A stretch of 64,000 nucleotides of DNA from Diploscapter coronatus. Taxonomy: Eukaryota > Nematoda > Chromadorea > Rhabditida > Rhabditidae. Shown here piece after piece: positions 9,801-20,300 of the stretch. Where the stretch lies: contig OZ038422.1 of the NCBI GenBank assembly GCA_964036155.1, positions 5,665,201 through 5,729,200 on the forward strand. The letters run 5' to 3'. Each line of letters opens with the position of its first letter. The first letter of the stretch is position 1. Under the pieces are notes generated by a model. The model was not told where the DNA came from. It ran no database searches and worked only from the letters and a program-made list of their open reading frames with translations. The position numbers and the translations under genes were made by a program.

Positions 9801-12713
9801 TTTTAAATTAATTGAATTTTAATTACCTCAGTAATTTTTAATTCGAAAATAGAAAATATGCTTTGAATCGTCTCGACCATTGAATAGTTAAATAACGTTC
9901 TCACATAAATTTGGTCGCATTGAGTGAGGAATACTGGGAAGATCTTATTAGACCTCAATTCATCTGTAGAAGTTGAACAATGCGATCTTCATTTCTTTAT
10001 TTTTGTCATGACGAAAATGGCTAAATTTTGTGCATTTGTTTTCTATTTTCTGCTTTGCATGACTAGTGGCACATAAACGAAATCTAGTCTACTCTATGTT
10101 ATGTTCAGAAATTTGCCTACTACGTAAATTTCGCTAAGACAGTTTATCATATTATCGAGCCATTTTATTATTTTTCATATGGTAGATTTCATCTTGACTA
10201 AATTTATTAGCTTTCAAGTAAGTCATGGGAAGCTTGCAATTAATCTTGAGTTTGATGACGCTAAAGGTTATCATTCATCAAGTTATCTTGAAATTCATTA
10301 GGCAATAATGCAATTAGTATATCTCTGCAAATGCCTTTAAAACTCTACACCGACATCATCTAATATCTTAAAATAGTGCTACAGCTTCTCGTACACGACG
10401 TGACATTCGTTCCGATTGTGTTGGGAATAGGCGAATGTGCGCAATGTACGTTAATTTGTGCAATCTTCTTTGTAGAAAACGCCAGCAATTCAAATAATTT
10501 GCTTGCTTGATTGTGAGATTCTGATCGAAATACTAAATTATCACTTCTTCAAAAAACGAATTCAAATGGTAAACATTTTGAATTTCTTTAAGGATTGCTC
10601 ATTGATTTATCAAAATTTCTAACATCAAGCTGTTTCTCTGTCTTCATATTTTCATTATTGCTCCATGAATGTAGATGTGCCAGAATGGCATTTTGCCCCG
10701 ATTGTCTTTGCCTTTGTTGCTCCCATTTTGTCAGCTCACGAGTTCTCGAGGGCTCTGTCCCTTTACTCCTTCCTCCTTGCTCCTTTATTCTTCATCCCCC
10801 TTTATCCGTTGCTATCTTCACTTCTCTTCCATTCTCGATTCTATGTTCCTTTCTGAGTGCTGAGCTTTAAATTCACAATGATTTCCAAGTTCAGAATTGC
10901 TTGTGTTGTTGCATGTGATTTCCGCACTCTATTCAGTGTGAGATATGACTTTTTGTATGGTCATGTAATTTACGCATTCAATGTGTCTTGCCGGCTTCTA
11001 GACAATTTTCAATAATTATGAGAGAAATGAAATAACATTAAAAGAAATTTCCAATCACTCTTACCTAAAAAATAAAAGTTTAGGGAAAGTTGATGTCTTA
11101 TCGCATCATGTTTAATACAAATCTCTAGTTGTTTGGATGATTTATAGTCTAAGTGGTAAAGCTGGTGGATAACCGAGCGAATTAGTGAAAATAATGCTGC
11201 ATTTCCGCTGATTTGTCATTAGTGCTGTCGCGCTCCTACGCTCATATTATCTTTTATTACTTGCTAGTTATATTGGATATCCTGAATATGATGTTTTTCA
11301 TAGATTTATGTTCAATATGAATTCTAACTTTTTTCTTAATTTTTTACCCTTCCGCGGATCATATTTCAATAGAAGTTATTTCTAAAAACGATCCTTGTTA
11401 GGGATGAGTATCGCATAACCATAATGAACTCTCAAGTTAGGTCTTGAATATTTTTAACTGAGTATTTATAGACCACTTTTTTCCAAAGTATTGAGATAAT
11501 CACTTTTTACGCTAATATTATGAGAATTTAGCCGAAACAATGTAAACAGCGAAATAGTTTGAAAGTTAAAAATACATAGAATTCAGGAGTATTTTCTGGT
11601 TTGATCAGATTTGTTCGATAGAAGGCAAATTCAGCGCAAAATCTAATTTTATTTTTTTAAATCCTACTCTTCATCACGACGAACATTTTTTATTATCCCA
11701 GACTTATCACACTGAACATCTTTTTCTATTTGCAGAAGCCACAAAAATATATCGTTTCAAATTCTCAATTGACATAATTAATCTAAACTTCCTTAATTGT
11801 GTTTGTGATCAATTATATTAAAAGATATCTTATTGTTAGAAATCGTGAACACCACAATGCATGCTAATTTTTCTTGCTGCTTAAAATTCGATTTCTGGAA
11901 ATATTAGTGAATTCATCGTTTTCGGCCGTTATTTCACCAGATACCGGAATTGTCACCCGCAACCGGTGGCAAATATGACGACCCACATGTCCGACACAAA
12001 ATTTTCCATAATTTTTCTGCCCGCAGGTGTCCGTGGGCAAAAACCATTTTGCTATATCACGAAAGAGCGGTCCAGAGGCTCGCGTCAAATGTGAAAAGAG
12101 TAATGAAGAGTGAAATTCGAACCATTCTTTCTAACATCAAAATAGTATATGCGAAATTAAAAGGGTAAAGCGCGTGTTCACGTTTTGGGTTCGTTTTTTC
12201 CCTACTATATAGGTGGAAATGCGATAGGAAAGACGTTTTAATAGCCCGAGCATCTAAGTTACATCAATATCTGTTCGTAGATATGATTTTTACACAAAAA
12301 GAATAGCCATGAGAAATGTATTTGCGGAGCCTACTTGTTGTCAGTCTCTCACACAATCCGATTATAAATAAGAATTTGTTCATTTTCATCGTGGATTAAT
12401 TTTCATCACTTCGGATTTTCGTTTGGTTCAGTAGCATTTTTTCCCGTTATTTACATCTAATCTCTTGTTTTGGAATAATCAAATAATCCGTCACCAAAAA
12501 ACGAGAAATTGTCTCCTCCCAATCCTTCATCTTTCATTTGTACCCATTCATTCGAATACTTCAACCAGAATCATCTCTTCAATATAACATGTTTTCCCCA
12601 AATGAGTGTTCATATTCTAATTTTCGACTTTTTAGTTTTGATAGTTATCAAATTGTTCTAGCATTATCGATTTTTTATTAATTTGAACAAACAAATATCT
12701 TCAAAATTTTCAG
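6891..12713. other. Long intergenic region upstream of nlp-1
   Basis: About 5.8 kb without a gene I can support. Open frames on both strands (for example near 7701, 8373, 8996 and 9347) lack flanking splice sites and sensible composition. The segment 10690-10860 is pyrimidine-rich on the plus strand, giving three overlapping open frames that look like a compositional artefact. A relatively GC-rich patch at 11940-12080 can form two short stem-loops. The region presumably includes the nlp-1 promoter, but I can name no specific element. Confidence 0.45.
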
Positions 12714-12734
12714 GCTGGTAATTTATCCTACAGA

Positions 12735-14399
12735 ATGGGTTCGGTTTGGTTGTGTTCAGTCGCGATTTTTGCAGCCGTATTCCTAATTGCAAGCTGTGCA
12801 GATTCCATTGCAAGTGACAATAAGGTGGCTTTCTAAAATTGCGTGTTAATTCAGGGTTTAATACTGACGAGATGACAAAATCTAACGTCATATAAATTCT
12901 ACAATTCAATTAAATAACTAGATCATACCACAAATTTTGATATGAATACAGAATAAAGCATCTGAGAGAAGTAAACTTGATGATTTTTGCCAGAAAAAAG
13001 ACAAATTTGATTTGTGAATGATTGAGAACAGCGTTTGAATTTTGAGAGAGTTTCGTTTGAAACAAAAAGCCGAAGGTTATTTGCGAGATTCCTTGCTAAG
13101 CGACAACTCAATTCAGAAAGTTCGAATTCGATTTTGCAAGATTTATCTTGAGATATTTTGAAAAAAGTCACCTAAACTTTCATACTGAATGAATCGTTCA
13201 AAAGTTTGAAGTTTATGATGGTATCAGGAAATAAAAATGAATAATTTTTTTGAAAATGAAATGCTTTTTCAATTTTTCTATATCTATTCCAGATTATCGA
13301 TACCTTATTTTTCAAAATAAAAACTCATTGAGTAATCATTCTTAGTTTCAGGAAGAATACGACAGTTTGTCAGAGAGCAAGCGATTCGACAGGAACGCAT
13401 TCCGAATGTCTTTCGGCAAGAGGAAAGTCCAAATCGACCCGAATGCCTACAGAATGAGCTTCGGAAAACGATCAGCTAATTCTGATGTAAGAATTGCACA
13501 TTTTTAACTTCCGTGACTACCCAATCTGAATGGAAAAAATCTAAGCTGAAATTTTATAGAATTTCAAAAACAGCAAATTCGACGAAAATAACGATACAAG
13601 CCCACGAAAAAGATTTTTTTTTTCAATTATGTTATTTTGTCCATATTGATGAAATTTTGACGTTATTATTATTTTTTTTAAATCAACAAAGTCATCATGA
13701 AATGGATATTAGTTATTCTCGCATTTATTTTCTTGATAAAATTAGTAGGCCGATTTTCATTCACAATACATAATCTTACTGAGCTCTTCCTATTATGATA
13801 TTAGAGTACGTCCAAAATTCAAGGATACATTTTTATTTGAAGTCTAAATTTCAAGAAGACTTCTTACTAATCCGCTGCAGAAATTTTGTAGTACTGAATA
13901 ATCACTTGATTAGCTAATCAGCTGAGTCATATTTCAGAATTTGAGCTTTTTACGACATAATTTTTCGATTTCAAAGATTAAAACTTTTTGACGTTAATGG
14001 TGTAAAGCTTGTAGATTAGTAATGGAAAAGAGATAAAAGTTAAGATAAGAAAAATAATAGAATCTTCTAATCTCTATATATGACTGGGGATTAGTAAAGG
14101 TTTCATGAGCCAAAAGGTGAATATTGGAAATCTTGAGATAAAATTTGAAACTCTTTTTGAATATGTAAAAAAATCCGAAATTTTACAAAAATTACAAAAA
14201 ATACATGTAGAAAAGTCATTCCCTAACTATGGAAAAATACTTTTTCCCTTAAAAGTCATATGAATGAGACAATTTTTAGAACTCAGCTCCATTCTTGAAT
14301 CCCGATTTGGGCGACATTTTGGCAGAACTGCCAGAGAGTTCTCAACAGCAGAAGCGATTAGATCGATACAGTTTTGGTGTTAAGTTCGGGAGACGCTAA
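12735..14399 (+). CDS. nlp-1: NLP-1 neuropeptide precursor (FRMSFamide family)
   Basis: The exons are 12735-12824, 13352-13486 and 14280-14399, all in phase 0, and encode 114 residues. An acceptor TTTTCAG ends at 12713, 21 bases before the ATG, so the mRNA is probably trans-spliced. Residues 1-22 form a signal peptide (hydrophobic [11 protein letters not shown]). Exon 2 carries KR-bounded peptides [11 protein letters not shown] and (K)[13 protein letters not shown]. Exon 3 carries [11 protein letters not shown] followed by RR and the stop. The Gly before each dibasic site would be converted to a C-terminal amide. In C. elegans, NLP-1 peptides end in NAFRMSF-amide or NSFRMSF-amide, are released by AWC olfactory neurons and act on the receptor NPR-11, so the first two peptides identify the gene clearly. 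The third peptide is divergent. AATAAA signals lie at 14703-14708 and 14759-14764. Confidence 0.92.
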
Positions 14400-15719
14400 A
14401 CGGGGAACGCAAGGGACAGCAAGCAGGCAAATTCAAACGATTAACGCGACGAAACCAATTCTTATTCTCATCACTATTTTGCAATAATCATCCAAATACT
14501 TTTCTTTACCAAATGATATCACTCTACTCGATACTCGTGTTGTGACAACAATAATCTTTCTTTCCTAACTTCTCGAATTGATGATAGTGGGAATTTTAGT
14601 GAGGGCAAACCCATATGCTATTCGTTTTAATTGACTTCATTCTCACTATTTTGTGATTGCCTCATTCTTTATTCCATTCCATTTTGTACCCATTTATTTG
14701 TCAATAAATAGTCTCACTAACTACTCGCGGCGCAATGCATTTCTAACCCATCTAATTCAATAAATGTTGTTCAAATTGTTAGATGTTTCAATGTAAAATG
14801 TTTCCATAAATAAGCATGGAGCAAAAAATAGTTTTTGAATTAATTAATTTACAAAATATAAAACATTCATTAAAATCTCATGTGATCAATAAAAATCATA
14901 ACGAAATCTGATTAAAAATAGCCTCAAAAGCTCTAATGAAAGTCGGACGATTTTCCAAGAATCACTTACAACAGAATGAATGAATCGTTGTGCTAGAATT
15001 CACTAATACAGGCCAACGTGCTATTGGTTTTCTAATTGGGGCAATCTTACATCTGTACTGAAAGAAATTGCTGATTTATGTTCTACAGATGAATATAATC
15101 TTGAGATCTATAAATTTTATTCGATTTAAAATTCTAACGCCTTTAGCAAATAATATATTCAAAAGTAATTTATTTCGTATTATGACAATTTTGTACAATA
15201 AATGATTAATGAAGTGCAGTGTGAGATAAATCAGCCAAAATGGCAAAGAGAATAGAAATTAATTTGTATTTTGACTAGTTTAATAAAATTAGACTGACAA
15301 AATTAATAACATTCTGAAGAATAAAGAATTGCACAATGAGAATATAGATGAAGATATGGTGAAACGACAAAGCGAATTGATCAAAGGAGTTGTTTATCTC
15401 ATAACTTCAAATTAATCGAACAAAGCAAATTTTGAAATGATGAAATAAGAAAATGAAAACAATAGAATAGAAAGTGAGAAGGCTGGCGTCTATTTACAAA
15501 ATGGTGAAAACGTCACAGTAATTTAACATAATAAGAATAAATCTACGCTATTTCTTGGAACTAAGCTACTCTCATTTTATTTCTCAATGAATCATGAAAT
15601 AACGCAATAATAATATACGAATATATTTGTAAAGACTGAGATTTCTATGTGACCTCGGCTCTGAAAAAGAAACTTATACTCATAAATAAAATTATGTCGA
15701 TCATGTTGAACGTTTTAAC
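14400..15719. other. nlp-1 3' region and AT-rich spacer
   Basis: The first 370 bases look like the nlp-1 3' UTR with two poly(A) signals. Beyond that the DNA is AT-rich with no exon-like structure on either strand, up to the transposon. Confidence 0.5.
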
Positions 15720-15726
15720 TACACTT

Positions 15727-15919
15727 CGTTGCAAAAGTTTAAACCGCTCGTCAAATATACGGTTTTCAGTATTTTCTCCATACGAAACGCCTAAATTTTT
15801 ATATAGCGAGAATCGCCGTGCTCGGAAACACTATTCAACACAATTAAAATACCAAACAAATTTATTTATACTCAAAAGTCAACTTTTTAACAATTTACCC
15901 GTTGCAAAAGTTTAAACCG
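15727..15919. repeat. Left-arm subterminal direct repeats (IR/DR type)
   Basis: The 20-base unit CGTTGCAAAAGTTTAAACCG occurs at 15727-15746 and again, identically, at 15900-15919, a period of 173 bases. Paired identical sites at the tip and inside each inverted repeat are known as transposase-binding sites in IR/DR elements such as Sleeping Beauty and Tc3-like transposons. Their role here is inferred from that layout. Confidence 0.85.
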
Positions 15920-16669
15920 TTTTACATTTTTATTGATTCTATTGCATTTTATTGATTTTTTCATACAAATTTTAGTTTTATAATATTCTCCATACTCAAT
16001 TTACCTAATTGCCAAGTTTCAGCCCGATCTGATTTCTCTGAAGAAAGATATGATTTTTTTATCGCAACGCGCTCTTAACTATGGAAAATGACAGTTTTGT
16101 ATGAGATTTTTCAGAAAACTTTTCTTTAAAAAATCGTTATTCTGATAATAGCTAACCTATCCAGAAACTATTGGTATGTCATGATAACTCAGCCAATAGA
16201 CTTTCAAAATCAAATAATGGTTGACCCTGAAAAAATCCTACAGGTGCAGAGTACGATCTTTTCCGAAAACACTTGAAATTTTCCTCATTTTCTATAGTTA
16301 AGATGAGTTAAAACGATGTCGTATATTTGAAGCACTTGTTTACTACAGCAACGTGGTTTCAGGGAATGAATCAAGGCAATAAATAAGCGTAATTGGATGG
16401 TCTTATAGGGTCTATAAGATTTTATAGGATATTTCTATCCATTTTTGCAGAATGAATTTTTAAAGAAAAGTTTTCTGAAAAATCTCATACAAAACTGTCA
16501 TTTTCCATAGTTAAGAGCGCGTTGCGATAAAAAAATCATATCTTTCTTCAGAGAAATCAGATCGGGCTGAAACTTGGCAATTAGGTAAATTGAGTATGGA
16601 GAATATTATAAAACTAAAATTTGTATGAAAAAATCAATAAAATGCAATAGAATCAATAAAAATGTAAAA

Positions 16670-16862
16670 CGGTTTAAACTTTTGCAACGGGTAAATTGTT
16701 AAAAAGTTGACTTTTGAGTATAAATAAATTTGTTTGGTATTTTAATTGTGTTGAATAGTGTTTCCGAGCACGGCGATTCTCGCTATATAAAAATTTAGGC
16801 GTTTCGTATGGAGAAAATACTGAAAACCGTATATTTGACGAGCGGTTTAAACTTTTGCAACG
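16670..16862. repeat. Right-arm subterminal direct repeats (IR/DR type)
   Basis: Reverse-complement copies of the same 20-base unit lie at 16670-16689 and 16843-16862, with the same 173-base period as in the left arm. They are therefore symmetric about the element centre. Confidence 0.85.
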
Positions 16863-16869
16863 AAGTGTA

Positions 16870-17358
16870 GAATTTAATAAAACCAACCAGACAAATTGTT
16901 ATTCAAATTCAATCTACCGGCTTCATCATCAGATTATGTTTGTGAAAATATTTAGAAAAGTTATTATTTCGTGGCAGAGATTGGGTAGTTTTCGAAGAGA
17001 TCTTTCCTCTTAAACTCAATAGTAAAAAAGCAATTTATCCGCCACGAAACGATAATATTATCAACATCACAAAAATCAAATTCAGAACAAAGTTTAGAAG
17101 AAAATTCTCAAGTTGTTTTTACATTGATAATATCAATTTAAATTTAAAAAAGACTACGCAATATCAATCACAATCGTGAACAAGTTTGACATTGAGTGAT
17201 TTGAAAATCATAAAATATAGTTGAAAACGGTCATTATCAAAGTCTTTCCGCATTTTTCCCTTACCATCTTCATGGATTTCAAATCTCTCAAATTAGTTCA
17301 GAATAAGACAAAAAATCGAAGAAAGATGTCTCCCTCGAAGAGTGAGAATTATTTCCCT
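16870..17358. other. Convergent 3' spacer
   Basis: Spacer between the transposon and the stop codon of the minus-strand kinase gene. It probably contains the kinase 3' UTR. No gene or clear poly(A) signal recognised. Confidence 0.4.
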
Positions 17359-20300
17359 CTAAATATCATCCCTGGCAGAAACGACCTGTTCGCTGATCTC
17401 GGCCATGGCGGCGAGTGTTGTGCTGATCCATTGCTGGACTGTCGATTTCCTGTGCTGTTTGCCGTCTCCAGCCTCATTCGAATCACCCGATCTGTCAGAA
17501 GAGGCCTGAAATCAAATCATTGAACCGAGATTTCTTCAATGGGTTCGCGAACCTTCTTGTTCGGCTCCACATCTATGTAGATGTAGTAGTTCTCTTCTTT
17601 AGCCTGAAGTTAATTGCATTATTAGGGTCAGAATTTATTTCGAACGTAAAGATTCGCTGTTAATTATTGGAGCACGCGGTCAAAGTTAGTAGATTTGATT
17701 AAGAGCACAACAATCAGTTAGGTGTTCAATAAAAGTCCTCGGCAATTTACCATTCTTCCAGTCAGCGCATTCAGTCATTATAGCCAAATTACGACAGTAC
17801 GACTACGATATTACGATATTTATTGTGATCAAATGTATAAAATTATTCCGCAGTGTACCATGTGAATTTGAGTCAAAACATCACGTGATACAGATAGGAA
17901 TACAATATCAGAGCAATTCAAAGTTGAATACAGGAGCATGGCTATTCACAAACAAAAAAGGTTCTCGAAAGATATTCAAGAAAATTCTCCTTCCATTTTG
18001 AAAATCTGTAATCACAAATTGTGAGCGATAGGAGCAAAATTATGAGAAGATACATGATCATTTGTGCAAGAAGAAGTTTGACAACATTAGACTATCACTG
18101 ACTATTTGTGCAAAGGGTACTACATCGAATTGCATGTTCTTGTGCTAATCTAACTCGAACAAGTGATGAAATTGAATTAATTGCTTCAAATATGTGCTCC
18201 GTTAGGTTCCTTGCTTTGTTGTATGTATAAATATGTGCCAGTTTAGTAATCATCAGCTACCTTGGCTGGTTTGAGCAGTTTCTCCTTGGTGACACACTTG
18301 CGCACCTCCTTCGCAGACCACCTGTCTTTGACGCGGGGCGTCAATGTTCTGAAAATATATTCGTCTTCTGACTAATTGCAAGGAATTCGCACTTTTTCAG
18401 CAATTTGAGCCCTTTTTCACTGAAGGAGTTGAACTTCTTGGGCAAAGTGGGGTTCTTCCTCTTGAGCCACTGCTCCCACTCCCAATACGGCTTGCACATT
18501 ATCGACGCCTTCTGCCACGGGAATCGGCCCTTCAGGCAGTAGAAGAAAATCACTCCTGAAAATTCAGTTATTTTTGCTGAGAATCTCCAACTCTTGCTCT
18601 AATTTAGTTTGGGAATCCATTTATTTTTCGGTTAGATTTAGGGGTATTCTTAGCAGCCCTGGTCCGACAGTTGTAACTATGAGTTGGCTTTTCGCAGCGA
18701 CTATTAATCAGTCGAACGAGCTTCGCAGAGAAAAGCCTGCCGAATGACGTCAAACGTGGCCCATCGCAGATTGAGAGAAGGAATCTGCAGAAGCGCTATG
18801 GATTTTGCGAACATTCGAATGGAAGCAGAATAGAACGAAGAATTGAACAGCGCGTTTGAAAATTTCGATCAAACAAATCATCAGTAAAAATTAAGAGTCA
18901 TTTTTCCAAAACTCTTTGCACTTTGACAAGTCTTTCTGATTCATTGCACGAAAATACAATAATTTGGATTAGATGATTCCAAAATATGAAGCATATTGAT
19001 TGCATCTACTCCGAATACTCAAACCGCTCATCAATGTCTAAAGTGAATGAATGTCACTTTATCACAGAAACAAAATCGATCTTTCACCAACAAATAGACT
19101 AGATCAATCGTCGAAGTCCAAGATAATCAATTTTGTTCTTCACTAGACCAAAAATCGGACACTTTTCGCGGTGTTTAGGCGTTCAACGAAAGATATAAAA
19201 GAGCAATTTCCCTGGTAGAGAATAAAGACCAGAAAAATGGGATGAAAGTGCAAGTTTATGGATGTGGCCTTTCAAATTACAACATTATTTTGTCTATATC
19301 CCACTTACCCAATGCCCACACATCAATGGCCTTGTTAACAGTGAGCACTTCATTTGCAACGGTTTCGCACAGTTCAGGCGACATGTAACAGTTTGTGTAT
19401 TCCAGGTACTTCACCGTCGCGTTCTCTTTTCGCGTCAAACCGAAATCCGTCACTTTCACCTGCAAAGTTTCTCTTTGTACTTCGAATAACTTTTCTTTCG
19501 TGAATTACCTTTGAAAAGTCGTTTGAATCGAAGATGAGAATATTTTCTGCCTTAAGATTCCTGTGGACGAGATTCTCGTCGTGCATAAATTCGATCGCGG
19601 ACATCACAGCGGTGAATACCTGCTTCGTTTTGGCTTCACCGATACCTGAAAAATCGACGTTTTGCAATCGAATTTTGTTGTACTTTCAAGGGTCATTTTT
19701 CGAATTTGTTTGTGCACGGTGCGCATTGCATAAATCATTTGAGCGGCTGTGAAATGGGAATTGAGAATGGAAAGGCGGATGAGGCAGCAGCAGCAGCAGC
19801 AGCAGCTCTTCATCAATTTGACCCGACTCCAGGCCTGCCTCCCTATTGCGTGTTTTGTTTTACCTTCGAAAGAAGCGAGAGGGAGATAAATTGAAGGAAG
19901 GCAAAGAAGCTCTGTGGAAGGGGAAGGGGGAAATCGCGAGTCTTGCCAACTTTCTACTGCGTCAACATCAAAATTTGTGTAACATTCACGTGTGTTGAAT
20001 GTTGAAACAAAAGGTAAGAGGAAGCAGATTGGATGGTAATGCAGGACAGCGTTCAATGACTTGAAAAGTGAGATTTTCAGACAAAGGCTTGGAAACAAAA
20101 TCTAAATGGTTTCAAGAGCAATCATACAAAAAGAAAACAATTTGAAAAAAAAGTTCAATTTCTAGCAGAGAAAATTATTCTAGAGTATTGATTGAGTATC
20201 GCGATTATTCAAAAAAAAAAAAAAGAACTTCTGATCTAGCAAGCACTAAGTTGATCGAAATTCAATTTAAACTATCTAGTTTTCCAATAGTAACTGAAAA

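Larger units (their letters stand above)
15722..16867. mobile_element. Palindromic non-autonomous Tc1/mariner-type DNA transposon
   Basis: A 1146-base element whose two ends (15722-16132 and 16457-16867) are perfect 411-base inverted repeats starting CACTTCGTTGCAAAAG. It is flanked on each side by TA (15720-15721 and 16868-16869), the target-site duplication of the Tc1/mariner superfamily. The 324-base centre (16133-16456) has no transposase frame, so the element must be moved by an enzyme encoded elsewhere. The identity of the two arms means a recent insertion or strong arm homogenisation. Open frames in each arm mirror one another and are not genes. Confidence 0.9.

Noticed and set aside
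10595..10870. Three overlapping plus-strand frames of 60-90 codons
   Set aside because: Pyrimidine-rich DNA gives low-complexity Ser/Leu/Phe/Pro text in all three frames, with no exon signals.
15649..16886. Two similar open frames, 15649-15915 plus and 16674-16886 minus
   Set aside because: They are mirror images of the same inverted-repeat arm, partly driven by the flanking DNA, with no protein features.
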